Shown here: one piece after another, positions 35,955 to 45,870 of the stretch
How the letters are laid out: each line of letters begins with the position of its first letter
Numbering within the stretch: position 1 is the first letter of the stretch
Assembly: GCF_000378965.1 (NCBI RefSeq)
Contig: NZ_KB900536.1
Location: forward strand, 1,728,052 to 1,792,051
Length of the DNA stretch: 64,000 bases
Direction: 5' to 3'
DNA from: Thioalkalivibrio thiocyanodenitrificans ARhD 1
GTDB lineage: Bacteria; Pseudomonadota; Gammaproteobacteria; Ectothiorhodospirales; Ectothiorhodospiraceae
Made by a program: the position numbers and the translations under genes
The notes under the pieces: generated by a model
The model's input: the letters and a program-made list of their open reading frames with translations, nothing else
Told to the model about the DNA's origin: nothing
Databases searched by the model: none

Positions 35955-36821
35955 TCAGTGCCGCGTCCGGGTACCCGGCGGTTGCTCGCCCTCGGCAAAC
36001 AACTGTTCGGCATCGACCGCGTCGAAGCGGTAGCCCGCGTTGCAGAACTCGCAGTGCACTTCCACCACGCCATCATCGGCCAGGATGCCTTCCACCTCGG
36101 CACGGCCCAGGTTGCGCAGCATGTCCGCCACCCGCTCCCGGGAACAGCCGCAACGGAAGCTCACCGGGCCGCCTTCCAGCAGGCGCACATCCTCCTCGTG
36201 GTAGAGACGGTGCAGCAGGGTCTCCACGGGCCACTCCAGCAACTCCTCGTCCGCGACGGTATCCGCCAGGATGACGGCACGGTCAAAGGCATCCGGGTCC
36301 CGCTGTTCACCCGGCAGCGCCTGCAGCAGCAGACCCGCCGCCCGCTGACCGTCGGCCGCCAGCCACAACCGCGTGGGCAGCTGCTCCGATCGGGTGAAGT
36401 ACCCTTCCAGGGCCTCGGACAGGCTCGAGCCCTCCAGAGGAACGACACCCTGGTAGCGCTCACGCCCCTCTCCCGGATCGATGGTGATGACCATGCGCCC
36501 GTCACCGAACTGGGCGGAGAGATCCGCGTCGGGCACTTCCGACCGCCAGCGCGCCAGGCCCCGCACGGTGCCGTGGGCGCCGGCCTGCACCACCAGCAGG
36601 TTGAGCGGCCCGTTGCCGGTGACCTGGAGAATGAGAGAACCCTCGAACTTGATGGTGGCCGACAGGAGGGCCACGGCGGCCAGCGCCTGGCCCAGGAGGC
36701 CGCGCACCACCGGCGGATAGTCGTAGCGCTCCAGCAGGGCCTGCCAGGTGGCGTCCAGATGCACCCACTCGCCGCGCACGTGGGTGGTTTCGAGGATGAA
36801 GCGGTTGATCGTGTCAGTCAT
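35955..36821 (-). CDS. hslO: Redox-regulated holdase chaperone Hsp33
   Basis: A 288-residue cytosolic chaperone activated by oxidation and heat. The redox switch cysteines are intact: CGCSRERV (C-x-C) and CEFC (C-x2-C) near the C-terminus, which bind zinc when reduced. The bases directly before ATG 36821 are AGTGGCA-type repeat DNA, with no recognisable ribosome binding site. Confidence 0.95.
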   Translation of the reverse strand: MTDTINRFILETTHVRGEWVHLDATWQALLERYDYPPVVRGLLGQALAAVALLSATIKFEGSLILQVTGNGPLNLLVVQAGAHGTVRGLARWRSEVPDADLSAQFGDGRMVITIDPGEGRERYQGVVPLEGSSLSEALEGYFTRSEQLPTRLWLAADGQRAAGLLLQALPGEQRDPDAFDRAVILADTVADEELLEWPVETLLHRLYHEEDVRLLEGGPVSFRCGCSRERVADMLRNLGRAEVEGILADDGVVEVHCEFCNAGYRFDAVDAEQLFAEGEQPPGTRTRH

Positions 36822-36823
36822 GT

Positions 36824-36913
36824 GAGTGGCAAGTGGCTGGTCTCAAGTGGCAAGGAAAACCGGTCTATTGTCTTTGATGTTCCTGGCCACTTGAGACTTG
36901 CCACTTGAAACTG
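36824..36913. repeat. Inverted heptamer element (AGTGGCA words) between gatB and hslO
   Basis: AGTGGCA, AGTGGCT, GGTCTCA and AGTGGCA words at 36825-36853 face CCACTTGAGACTTGCCACTTGAAAC words at 36887-36911. The loop is about 30 bp of AT-richer DNA. On the hslO side the repeat touches the start codon. On the other side it ends next to the gatB stop. Confidence 0.85.
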
Positions 36914-36915
36914 AC

Positions 36916-38349
36916 TTACTGAAGCTTGCGCTTCAGCAAGTCATTGACCTGCCCTGGGTTGGCCTTGCCGCCCGTTGCCTTCATGACCTGCCCCACGAAG
37001 AAACCGAACAACTTGTCCTTGCCGGCGCGGTACTGCTCCAGCTGACCCGGGTTGTCGGCCATCACCTTGTCGATGATCGCTTCGATGGCGCCGGTGTCGG
37101 TGATCTGCTTGAGGCCCTTCTTCCCGATCACCTCATCGGCCGTACCCTCGCCGTTCCACATCGCCTCGAACACGTCCTTGGCGATCTTTCCGGAGATGGT
37201 GTTGTCCTCGATACGCGCAAGCATGGCACCCAGGGCTTGCGCCGAGACCGGGCATTCGGTGATCTCCCGGTTGTCCTTGTTGAGCGCGCCGGAGAGTTCA
37301 CCCATCACCCAGTTGGCGGCGAGCTTGGCGTGGCCGCCGCAGGCCTTGACCGCGGCCTCGTAGTAGTCGCCCATCTCGCGGCTGGCCGTGAGCACGCCGG
37401 CGTCGTAGGCGGACAGGCCGTAATGGGTCATGAAGCGGTGCTTCTTCTCGTCCGGAAGCTCCGGCAGGGTGCCCCGCACACCCTCGATGAACTCACCGGT
37501 GATCTCCAGCGGAAGCAGGTCCGGATCCGGGAAGTAACGGTAGTCATTGGCCTCCTCCTTGGAGCGCATGGAACGGGTCTCGCCCTTGTCCGGATCAAAC
37601 AGCCGGGTCTCCTGCACCACCGCGCCTCCGCCTTCCAGGATGTCGATCTGACGCTCCACCTCGAAGTTGATGGCGCGCTCCACGAAGCGGAATGAGTTGA
37701 TGTTCTTGATCTCGGCGCGGGTGCCGAACTTCTCTGTGCCCATGCGGCGCACGGAGACATTGGCATCACAGCGGAAGGAGCCCTCCTGCATGTTGCCGTC
37801 GCAGATCTCAAGGTAGCGCACCAGGGCGTGCAGCTTCTTCAGGTATGCAACCGCCTCCTTCGCGGAACGCATGTCCGGCTCGGACACGATCTCCAGCAGC
37901 GGCGTGCCGGCGCGGTTGAGATCAATTCCGGTCATGCCGTGGAAATCCTCGTGCAGGCTCTTGCCCGCATCCTCTTCCAGGTGGGCCCGGGTGACGCCGA
38001 CGACCTTGGTCTCGCCGTCCTCCATTTCGATCTCCAGACGGCCGAGCCCCACCACCGGCAGCTCGTACTGGGAGATCTGATAACCCTTGGGCAGGTCGGG
38101 ATAGAAGTAGTTCTTGCGGGCGAACACCGAACGCGGCGCAATCTCGGCGCCGATCGCCAGGCCGAACTTCACCGCCATGCGCACCGCCTCGCGATTGAGC
38201 ACCGGCAGCACCCCCGGCAGCCCCAGGTCCACCGCACAGGCCTGGCTGTTGGGGGATGCCCCGTAGGCGGTGGATGCACCGGAGAAGATCTTGCTCTTTG
38301 TCGCGAGCTGGGCGTGAACCTCGAGCCCGATGACCGTTTCCCAATCCAT
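36916..38349 (-). CDS. gatB: Asp-tRNA(Asn)/Glu-tRNA(Gln) amidotransferase subunit B
   Basis: A 477-residue GatB. It starts [20 protein letters not shown] and contains the family signature [17 protein letters not shown] and the C-terminal YqeY-like helical domain. It phosphorylates the misacylated tRNA substrate in the GatCAB complex. ATG 38349 has GAGG 8 nt upstream; the longer open frame runs into repeat DNA and is rejected. It is the last gene of gatC-gatA-gatB. Confidence 0.96.
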   Translation of the reverse strand: MDWETVIGLEVHAQLATKSKIFSGASTAYGASPNSQACAVDLGLPGVLPVLNREAVRMAVKFGLAIGAEIAPRSVFARKNYFYPDLPKGYQISQYELPVVGLGRLEIEMEDGETKVVGVTRAHLEEDAGKSLHEDFHGMTGIDLNRAGTPLLEIVSEPDMRSAKEAVAYLKKLHALVRYLEICDGNMQEGSFRCDANVSVRRMGTEKFGTRAEIKNINSFRFVERAINFEVERQIDILEGGGAVVQETRLFDPDKGETRSMRSKEEANDYRYFPDPDLLPLEITGEFIEGVRGTLPELPDEKKHRFMTHYGLSAYDAGVLTASREMGDYYEAAVKACGGHAKLAANWVMGELSGALNKDNREITECPVSAQALGAMLARIEDNTISGKIAKDVFEAMWNGEGTADEVIGKKGLKQITDTGAIEAIIDKVMADNPGQLEQYRAGKDKLFGFFVGQVMKATGGKANPGQVNDLLKRKLQ

Positions 38350-38366
38350 TATCTGAACCTCGAATG

Positions 38367-38462
38367 ACGTAAGGTGTGAGGGGTTAGAAGTCAGGGGTGA
38401 AAGACGAAACCGAACCGGGTTGTCCGGCTTGCGCCTCACACCTCACGCCTGACCCCTTACGC
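38367..38462. repeat. Inverted heptamer element between gatA and gatB
   Basis: GTAAGGT, GTGAGGG, GTTAGAA, GTCAGGG and GTGAAAG follow in 7-nt register (38370-38404). CCTCACA, CCTCACG, CCTGACC and CCTTACG lie opposite (38434-38461). The loop is GC-rich. The right arm overlaps the last codons of gatA. The words differ from those of other loci, yet the period is again 7. Confidence 0.82.
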
Positions 38463-39911
38463 GAATCCTTCAGGGATTCGCCGATGCCAATCGGTCACCG
38501 ACTGATACTGATGTGCCACTCCCAACAGGCGCGCTTCATCGAAATAGTTTCCGATCAGTTGCAGGCCCACGGGCAGACCGTCGCTGAATCCGGCGGGGAT
38601 CGACATGCCCGGCAGGCCCGCCAGGTTCACGGCGATGGTGTAGATGTCCGAGAGGTACATGCTGACCGGATCACCGGTCTTCTCGCCGAGCCTGAAGGCG
38701 GCGCCCGGCGCGGTGGGGCCCATGATCACGTCCACCTCTTCGAAGGCCTTGCTGAAATCCTCGGCGATGAGCCGGCGTACCTTCTGGGCCTTGAGATAGT
38801 AAGCATCAAAGTAACCGGCCGAGAGCGCGTAGGTCCCCACCATGATGCGGCGCTTCACCTCGGCCCCGAACCCCTCGCCCCGGGAGCGGGTGTAGAGATC
38901 CATCAGATCCTTCGGATCCTCGCAGCGGTGGCCGTAACGCACACCGTCGAAACGCGCCAGATTGGACGAACACTCCGCGGGGGCCACCACGTAGTAGGCG
39001 GGCACGGACAGGGCCGAGTTGGGCAGACCCACCTCCTGCACCCGGGCACCGAGCTTCCTACATTCGTCAATGGCCGCTTCAACCGCCTTTGCCACACCGG
39101 CATCCATACCCTCGCCGAAGAACTCCCGGGGAAGACCGATGCGCAGCCCCTTGAGCGGCTCGGCGAGCCGCGCGGTGTAGTCCTCGTCCGGGCGCTCGAT
39201 GCTGGTGGAGTCCCTGGCGTCGAAGCCGCACATGGCGTTGGCCAGCAGGGCACAGTCCTCGGCGCTGGCCGCCATGGGGCCTCCCTGGTCGAGACTGGAG
39301 GCAAAGGCGATCATGCCCCAGCGGGAGACGCGCCCGTAGGTGGGCTTGAGTCCCGTGACGCCGCACAGGGCGGCCGGCTGACGGATCGATCCGCCGGTGT
39401 CGGTGCCGGTGGCCGAAGGCGTGAGGCGGGAGGCCACGGCGGCGGCGGAACCTCCGGAAGAGCCGCCGGGGACACGCTCGGCGTCCCAGGGGTTCTTCAC
39501 CGGACCGTGGAAGCTGGTCTCGTTGGAGGAGCCCATGGCGAACTCGTCCATGTTGGTCTTGCCGAGCATCGGGCAGCCCGCGGCATTGAAACGCTCCACC
39601 ACCGAAGCATCGTAAGGGGCGATGAAGTTGTCCAGCATCCTCGAGCCGCAGGTGGTTCTCACGCCCTCGGTGCAGAAGATGTCCTTGTGGGCCATGGGCA
39701 CACCGGTCAGCGCGCCGGCCTCGCCCCGCGCGCGCCGGGCGTCCGCTTCGCGCGCCGCCGCGAGCGCCTGCTCTGCGGTGACGGTCACGAAGCTGTTCAA
39801 TCCCCCGTCCAGGGACTCGATGCGCTTCAGATAGTGTGCGGTCAGTTCGACGCTTGAGACCTCCCCCCGGTCCAGGGCGGCGGAAAGTTCGGCGATGGTT
39901 TTATCGTGCAT
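38457..39911 (-). CDS. gatA: Asp-tRNA(Asn)/Glu-tRNA(Gln) amidotransferase subunit A
   Basis: A 484-residue amidase-signature glutaminase that supplies ammonia to GatB. The catalytic triad is visible: Lys in PMAHKDIF, the cis-Ser in [13 protein letters not shown] and the nucleophile Ser in [12 protein letters not shown]. Length is standard. gatC lies 69 bp upstream. Its presence implies indirect tRNA-Gln and/or tRNA-Asn charging. Confidence 0.97.
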   Translation of the reverse strand: MHDKTIAELSAALDRGEVSSVELTAHYLKRIESLDGGLNSFVTVTAEQALAAAREADARRARGEAGALTGVPMAHKDIFCTEGVRTTCGSRMLDNFIAPYDASVVERFNAAGCPMLGKTNMDEFAMGSSNETSFHGPVKNPWDAERVPGGSSGGSAAAVASRLTPSATGTDTGGSIRQPAALCGVTGLKPTYGRVSRWGMIAFASSLDQGGPMAASAEDCALLANAMCGFDARDSTSIERPDEDYTARLAEPLKGLRIGLPREFFGEGMDAGVAKAVEAAIDECRKLGARVQEVGLPNSALSVPAYYVVAPAECSSNLARFDGVRYGHRCEDPKDLMDLYTRSRGEGFGAEVKRRIMVGTYALSAGYFDAYYLKAQKVRRLIAEDFSKAFEEVDVIMGPTAPGAAFRLGEKTGDPVSMYLSDIYTIAVNLAGLPGMSIPAGFSDGLPVGLQLIGNYFDEARLLGVAHQYQSVTDWHRRIPEGFA

Positions 39912-39980
39912 GATGGGAACCAGGGCAAGGGAATAAGGTGCGAACGGACGGGCGTGCCGCCTCCGGGAAGCGGGCCGTGC

Positions 39981-40268
39981 TCACTCGATGACCTTGGGCA
40001 CCAGGTACAGGCCGGCATCCACGGCCGGTGCGATGGCCTGGAAACGCTCCCGCTGGTCGGTCTCGCTGACCACGTCCTCGCGAAGGCGCTGCGCGGTGTC
40101 CTGGGGGTGGGCCATGGGCGTCACATGGTCGGTGTCCACCGATTCCATCTGCTCCACGAAGTCAAGGATGCTGGTGAGATTGCGGGCATAGGCGTCCACG
40201 TCCGCGTCGCTCACGGCGAGGCGGGCCAGGTGGGCGATCTTGCGCACATCATCATGGGACAGGGACAT
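39981..40268 (-). CDS. gatC: Asp-tRNA(Asn)/Glu-tRNA(Gln) amidotransferase subunit C
   Basis: A 95-residue GatC starting MSLSHDDVRKIAHLARLAVS and ending with VPKVIE. It wraps around GatA and GatB to stabilise the complex. ATG 40268 has AGGAG 6 nt upstream. The open frame continues towards mreB, but those residues are not GatC. It is divergent from mreB with a 128-bp gap that should hold both promoters. Confidence 0.95.
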   Translation of the reverse strand: MSLSHDDVRKIAHLARLAVSDADVDAYARNLTSILDFVEQMESVDTDHVTPMAHPQDTAQRLREDVVSETDQRERFQAIAPAVDAGLYLVPKVIE

Positions 40269-40357
40269 GCAGGGCTCCTGACGGGTCCGGTCGGGTTCTG
40301 TGAAGCGATCAAAAGTAGCACAAACCGCGCCTTGCCCAAACCCCACCCCGTTGCTAG

Positions 40358-41446
<1,089 letters not shown>

Positions 41447-41470
41447 CGGCATCGTTACGGGGGGCGCACT

Positions 41471-42361
41471 ATCAAGAAGCCGCTGTTCAACCTGGGCCCG
41501 TCCCCCGCAGCCCGGCTGGCGCTGCTGGCCCTGCTCTCCATCGGGCTCATGTGGGCCGATCACCGCCACCAGCACGTGGAAACCCTGCGCTCCGCCCTGG
41601 CCCTGGTGGTCTACCCGGTGCAGGTGGGCGTGAACCTGCCGGTCCAGGCCGCTTCCTGGCTCACCGAACAGTTCAACACCCACCAGCAGCTGGTGGCCGA
41701 GAACAGGCGTCTGCGCGACGAGAAACTTCAGCTCAGCGCAATGATGCTGCGTTTCGAGGCCCTGGAAGAGGAGAACACCCGCCTGCGTCAGCTGCTGGAC
41801 ACATCCACCCGGCTGCGTGACCCGCTGATGATCGCGGAGATCATGGCCGTGGACCTGGATCCCTTCCGCCAGCAGATCCTCATCAACCGGGGACACATGC
41901 ACGGCACCTACCCGGGCCAGCCCCTGATCAACGCCCAGGGGGTGGTGGGTCAGGTCCTGGAGAGCCACCCCCTGCACAGCGTGGTCCTGCTGATCTCGGA
42001 TCCCGGCCATGCACTCCCGGTACTGGTCAACCGCACGGGACTGCGCACGCTGGCCGTGGGCACAGGCAACCCCCACCGGCTGGAACTGCGCTACATCCCG
42101 CCCGCCGAGGACCTGGAACCCGGTGATATCATCAGCACCTCCGGCCTGGGGGGACGGTTCCCGGCCGACTACCCGGTGGCGGAGATCACCCGCGTGGAGC
42201 GTATCCCGGGGGAGGCCTTCGCCCATGTGGAGGCACGGCCGCTGGCCAGGCTGGACCGTTCCCGGGAGGTGCTGCTGCTGACCCCGGCACGCCACCCGGA
42301 GACGATCGAGGCGCTGCCCCGGCCCGATGAGGGGCCGGTGCCCGGAGACATCCAGCCATGA
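41471..42361 (+). CDS. mreC: Rod-shape-determining protein MreC
   Basis: MreC has one N-terminal membrane helix, a coiled coil and a periplasmic beta domain. The usual (M)IKKPLFNLGPSPAARLAL start is present in frame, but its first codon at 41471 is ATC, preceded by ACT. No ATG, GTG or TTG lies between mreB's stop (41444-41446) and ATG 41549. Starting at 41549 would delete the membrane helix (ALLALLSIGLMWADH is cut). GGGGGG at 41459-41464 is well placed for ATC 41471. I therefore use 41471; 41549 is what a standard caller would report. It overlaps mreD by ATGA. Confidence 0.88.
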   Translation: MKKPLFNLGPSPAARLALLALLSIGLMWADHRHQHVETLRSALALVVYPVQVGVNLPVQAASWLTEQFNTHQQLVAENRRLRDEKLQLSAMMLRFEALEEENTRLRQLLDTSTRLRDPLMIAEIMAVDLDPFRQQILINRGHMHGTYPGQPLINAQGVVGQVLESHPLHSVVLLISDPGHALPVLVNRTGLRTLAVGTGNPHRLELRYIPPAEDLEPGDIISTSGLGGRFPADYPVAEITRVERIPGEAFAHVEARPLARLDRSREVLLLTPARHPETIEALPRPDEGPVPGDIQP

Positions 42362-42849
42362 GCGACTCCCTGGCCTGGCGCTGGATCATCCCGCTGACCT
42401 TCATCATCGCGCTCGCCCTGACGGTGGTGCCGCTGCCCGACTGGGCCGCCCCCTGGCGTCCGGAGTGGCTTGCCATGACCCTGATCTACTGGAGCATGGC
42501 CCTGCCCAGACATTTCGGCGTGGGTGTGGGCTGGGGTCTGGGCCTGCTGCTTGACGTGGCCAAGGGGGCGGTCCTGGGTCAGCACGCGCTGGGCTTCGCC
42601 ATCATCGCCTACCTGAGCATGCGGCTGCACCAGCGGGTTCGGGTATTCCCCCTCTGGCAGCAGGCCATCACCGTGGGCCTCCTGCTGGCCGTCTATCTGC
42701 TGCCGGTGCTGTGGGTCCATGGCATGACCGGACAGGCGCCGGGTACCTGGCTCTTCTGGGCGCCGCTGGTCAGCAGCATGATCCTCTGGCCCTGGCTGTT
42801 CGTGCTGCTCCGGGACGTTCGGCGGCGCTGGTGCCTGGCATTGAGCTAG
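42358..42849 (+). CDS. mreD: Rod-shape-determining protein MreD
   Basis: A 163-residue inner-membrane protein with five or six helices, starting MSDSLAWRWIIPLTFIIALA. HFGVGVGWGLGLLLDVAKGA and LGQHALGFAIIAYL match the family's core. It works with MreC in the elongasome. It overlaps mreC by 4 nt. Its TAG stop is the first part of an AGTGGCA heptamer array. Confidence 0.93.
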   Translation: MSDSLAWRWIIPLTFIIALALTVVPLPDWAAPWRPEWLAMTLIYWSMALPRHFGVGVGWGLGLLLDVAKGAVLGQHALGFAIIAYLSMRLHQRVRVFPLWQQAITVGLLLAVYLLPVLWVHGMTGQAPGTWLFWAPLVSSMILWPWLFVLLRDVRRRWCLALS

Positions 42850-42909
42850 TGGCAAGTGGCAAGTGGCAAGTGGCAAGTGGCAAGTGGCAAGTGGCAAGTG
42901 GCAAGTGGC
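42848..42909 (+). repeat. AGTGGCA tandem array (about 8.5 copies)
   Basis: A perfect head-to-tail array of AGTGGCA begins inside the mreD stop codon and runs about 60 bp. No inverted partner is seen. The 200 bp that follow, up to the DUF1244 gene, contain TATAAT at about 43046-43051 but no good -35 hexamer. Confidence 0.92.
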
Positions 42910-43118
42910 CGGGAGGATGGCCTGGATGGCATACCGGGTGCAAGCAGGCGTGACACCTGCCACCCGCCGGGTTCGGGCGGAAATCCGCCGGGTCCGGCGG
43001 AGGGACTCGTTGCAGAAGATGGCCGGGTATAGGCATTGGCTCGTGCGTATAATGTGGCCATCGCGACCCGGCCGATCGGGTTCACCCGACAACATCAAAT
43101 CCCCCGAGGAGTCGCCCT

Positions 43119-43418
43119 ATGGACGACAAGACCCGTACCGAGATCGAGGCGGCCGCCTTCCGCCGCCTGCTCGAGCACCTGGACAGCCGCAAGGATGTCC
43201 AGAACATCGACCTGATGAACCTGGCCGGCTTCTGCCGCAACTGCCTGTCCAAGTGGTACAGTGCCGCCGCCGGGGAGCGCGGAGAGAGCGTCGATTACGA
43301 AACGGCCCGCGAGATCGTCTACGGCATGCCTTATTCCGAGTGGAAATCCCGCTATCAGCGGGAGGCGAGCGCCGACCAGCTGGAAGCCTTCCAGAACAAC
43401 CGACGCCGGGATCACTGA
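43119..43418 (+). CDS. DUF1244 family protein
   Basis: A 99-residue protein matching DUF1244: AFRRLLEHLDSRKDVQNIDL, then MNLAGFCRNCLSKWY with its Cys-x2-Cys, and ETAREIVYGMPYSEWKSRYQ. It is cytosolic, of unknown biochemical role. ATG 43119 follows GAGGAG by about 8 nt. The RNase D gene starts 3 nt after its stop, so the two are co-transcribed. Confidence 0.9.
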   Translation: MDDKTRTEIEAAAFRRLLEHLDSRKDVQNIDLMNLAGFCRNCLSKWYSAAAGERGESVDYETAREIVYGMPYSEWKSRYQREASADQLEAFQNNRRRDH

Positions 43419-43420
43419 CG

Positions 43421-44581
43421 GTGACCGGTGAGATCCGCTTCATCGACACGGCTCCTGACCTGGAGGCCTTCTGCCACGAGATCGCCGATGCCGGGTGGGT
43501 CGCCCTGGACACCGAGTTCATTCGCGAAAAGACGTACTACCCCCGGCTTTGCCTGATCCAACTGGCCACCGACACCGCCCTCGCCTGCATCGACCCCATG
43601 GCCCTGCCGGATCTCGGCCCCCTGGCGGAGTTGCTCCACGACCCCTCGGTGACCAAGGTGGTGCATGCCGCCCACCAGGATCTCGAGATTCTGCTCCAGG
43701 AGACCGGGCAGGTGCCGGTGCCGGTATTCGATACCCAGGTGGCCGCGAGTCTGCTGGGCTACGGCGACCAGATCGGCTACGCCCGGCTGGTGGAAGCGGT
43801 GCTGGGCCGCAGCCTGGAAAAGGGACATGCGCGCACCGACTGGTCCTTGCGGCCGCTCGAGCCCGAGCAGCTGACCTATGCCGCCGACGACGTGCGCTAC
43901 CTGGCCGAGGCCTATCCGATCATGGTGCGCACCCTCCGGGACCTGGGGCGGCTCGCCTGGCTCGAGGAGGACTTTCGGGCGCTCGGCGAACCGGATCGTT
44001 ATCGGCCCGACCCGGACGCGGCCTGGCTGCGCGTCAAGGGCTATCAGCATCTCAAACCTCAGCAACTGGCGGTGCTCCGGCATCTCGCGGCCTGGCGCGA
44101 ACGGCAGGCAATGAGCCGCGACCTGCCCCGCCGATGGGTGTTGCAGGATGACGTGCTGCTGGAACTGGCGCGCCGCCAGCCGGGCGACATGCGCGCCCTG
44201 GGCAAGGTGCGGGGGCTGGACGAACGCACGCTCGGCCGCCTGGGCAACGACCTGTTGTCACTGATCAGGGAAGGCGCCGGCCTTCCCCGGGGAGACTGGC
44301 CCAGACTGCCTGATCGTCGGACGCTGGAGCCGGAGCAGGAGGCCCTGGTGGATGTGGCCATGGGCATCCTGCGCCACCAGGCCAGAAGCAACGAGATCAG
44401 CCCCGCCGCGATCGCCGCCCGGCGCGACGTGGAGGCCGTGGTCTGCGGGGACCGGGAGTCGGATCTGCTGCACGGCTGGCGGGCGCGGCTGGCCGGTGAC
44501 GCCATCCGGGCCTGGCTCGGCGGAGACATCCGGCTCCGGGTCCGGGAAGGCCGGCTGGTACTGGATCAGGGGGCCGGGTGA
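43421..44581 (+). CDS. rnd: Ribonuclease D
   Basis: A 386-residue 3'-5' exoribonuclease for tRNA maturation. The DEDD motifs are seen as VALDTEF (Exo I), HAAHQDLEIL (Exo II) and YAADDVRYL (Exo III), followed by one HRDC domain (HLKPQQLAVLRHLAAWRERQ). GTG 43421 is chosen because it follows the DUF1244 stop directly and gives the normal N-terminus. Upstream open frame is repeat DNA and antisense to nothing known. Confidence 0.93.
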   Translation: MTGEIRFIDTAPDLEAFCHEIADAGWVALDTEFIREKTYYPRLCLIQLATDTALACIDPMALPDLGPLAELLHDPSVTKVVHAAHQDLEILLQETGQVPVPVFDTQVAASLLGYGDQIGYARLVEAVLGRSLEKGHARTDWSLRPLEPEQLTYAADDVRYLAEAYPIMVRTLRDLGRLAWLEEDFRALGEPDRYRPDPDAAWLRVKGYQHLKPQQLAVLRHLAAWRERQAMSRDLPRRWVLQDDVLLELARRQPGDMRALGKVRGLDERTLGRLGNDLLSLIREGAGLPRGDWPRLPDRRTLEPEQEALVDVAMGILRHQARSNEISPAAIAARRDVEAVVCGDRESDLLHGWRARLAGDAIRAWLGGDIRLRVREGRLVLDQGAG

Positions 44582-44643
44582 CGCATGGTGCCACGCGGGT
44601 TAAACTGCCCGCTCATTCATTGCCCCCGCGGAGCACTCCCCCC

Positions 44644-45132
44644 ATGCAGATCAGCAAGAACAAGGTCGTGAGCCTCGACTACGTGCTCACCAATGGCCAG
44701 GGCGAGGTCATCGACCGTTCCGATGAAACCAGCACCTTCGCCTATCTCCATGGCGCCAACAACATCATCCCGGGCCTGGAACAGGCGCTGGAGGGGCACC
44801 AGACCGGCGACAGCGTGCAAGTGACCGTGCCGCCGGAAAAGGCTTACGGTGAACGTGACGACAACCTGACCCAGACCCTGGACCGCAGCCAGTTCCAGGG
44901 CGTGGACGAGCTTCAGGTGGGCATGCAGTTTCACGCCGGTAACGCCGACGGCACCAACATCCAGGTGGTCACTATCACGAACCTCGACGGAGATGTGGTC
45001 ACCATAGACGCCAACCATCCGCTGGCGGGTGTCACGCTCAATTTTGATGTCACCGTACGCGACGTGCGCGAGGCCACCGCCGAGGAACTGGATCACGGCC
45101 ACGTTCACGGCCCGGGTGGCCACGGGCACTGA
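44644..45132 (+). CDS. slyD: SlyD-type FKBP peptidyl-prolyl isomerase
   Basis: A 162-residue protein. The FKBP core (SLDYVLTNGQGEVIDRSDE, PGLEQALEGHQTGDSVQVTV) is interrupted by the chaperone insert-in-flap near residues 70-120 and ends in a short His-rich tail HGHVHGPGGHGH, which can bind nickel. ATG 44644 has GGAG 10 nt upstream. It acts in the cytosol in folding and, in relatives, in nickel delivery. Confidence 0.93.
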   Translation: MQISKNKVVSLDYVLTNGQGEVIDRSDETSTFAYLHGANNIIPGLEQALEGHQTGDSVQVTVPPEKAYGERDDNLTQTLDRSQFQGVDELQVGMQFHAGNADGTNIQVVTITNLDGDVVTIDANHPLAGVTLNFDVTVRDVREATAEELDHGHVHGPGGHGH

Positions 45133-45162
45133 AGGCGCCGCTCCTCCCTCGCCCCGGCAAAA

Positions 45163-45188
45163 GAAACCCCGCCTTGAGGCGGGGTTTT
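45163..45188. terminator. Bidirectional terminator after slyD
   Basis: AAACCCCGCC, loop TTGA, GGCGGGGTTTT. The stem is a perfect 10 bp with A-tract and T-tract on the two sides, about 30 bp after the slyD stop. Confidence 0.9.
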
Positions 45189-45201
45189 CGATAGCCCGGA
45201 C

Positions 45202-45230
45202 CTAGCAGACTTTTTCAACAGCCTGCTAGC
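45202..45230. repeat. CTAGCAG...CTGCTAG palindrome
   Basis: CTAGCAGACTTTTTCAAC, then AGCCTGCTAG: outer arms CTAGCAG and CTGCTAG pair perfectly around an AT-rich centre. It directly precedes, and shares its last bases with, the MITE-like element. Confidence 0.7.
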
Positions 45231-45506
45231 CCGCATACCTCACCCCCCTTCCACTGCGGCCGCCGATATGCTCGCTGTGACGAGGCGTCTGCTGCGCTGC
45301 GCAGTCCCTGCTCCGCTGGCAGTCCAGGGCGTGCGTCCTGCACGCCCGCTCGGCGGACTGCGAAGGTCCACCGGACCTTCGGTTCCGCCTCGCCCCTCCA
45401 GGCGGCTTGACGTAGTGTCGGCTACGCTGGCGCCGTCTTCCGGTCCGCGCGCCCCGTCACAGCGGCATCCCGACGCCCTCGCTACGAACGGTGGTGAGAT
45501 ATGCGG
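45229..45506. mobile_element. MITE-like element, about 278 bp, non-coding
   Basis: The ends are inverted: GCCCGCATACCTCACC at 45229-45244 and, read from the right, GCCCGCATATCTCACC at 45506-45491 (15 of 16 match, with weaker pairing continuing inward through CCxTTC). No plausible gene lies inside. The interior is GC-rich with further small palindromes such as GGTCCACCGGACC. It sits between slyD and a convergent cold-shock gene. Confidence 0.6.
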
Positions 45507-45519
45507 GCAGCGGGCCGAT

Positions 45520-45726
45520 TCAGCCCTGGGGGACCACGTCCACGGCCTGCAGGCCCTTCGGGCCCTGCTGCACCTGGAAGCTGACGCGCTGCCCCTCGGC
45601 CAGGGTCTTGAAGCCCTCTGCATTGATGGCGGAATAGTGCACGAACACATCCGCGCCGCCTTCTTCAGGCGCGATGAACCCGAACCCCTTGGACTCGTTG
45701 AACCACTTGACGATACCGGTAGACAT
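45520..45726 (-). CDS. Cold-shock protein (CspA family)
   Basis: A 68-residue CSD protein starting [20 protein letters not shown], with RNP1 (KGFGFI) and RNP2 (DVFVHYS) motifs for single-stranded nucleic acid binding. It has GAGG 9 nt before ATG 45726. A second, closely similar gene lies at 58903. Which is cold-inducible cannot be told from sequence. Confidence 0.93.
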   Translation of the reverse strand: MSTGIVKWFNESKGFGFIAPEEGGADVFVHYSAINAEGFKTLAEGQRVSFQVQQGPKGLQAVDVVPQG

Positions 45727-45870
45727 TGAACTTGACCTCAACTCTGTTTTTGGACTCTTTCTTCTGATTCTGAGGCACACCGCCGGGATCACAGCGCCCG
45801 GCTGATTGACCACAGAGGGCCAGTCTAGCCACTCGCGCCACCGGATACCAGACAGGCGGGCGGGTGTCCG

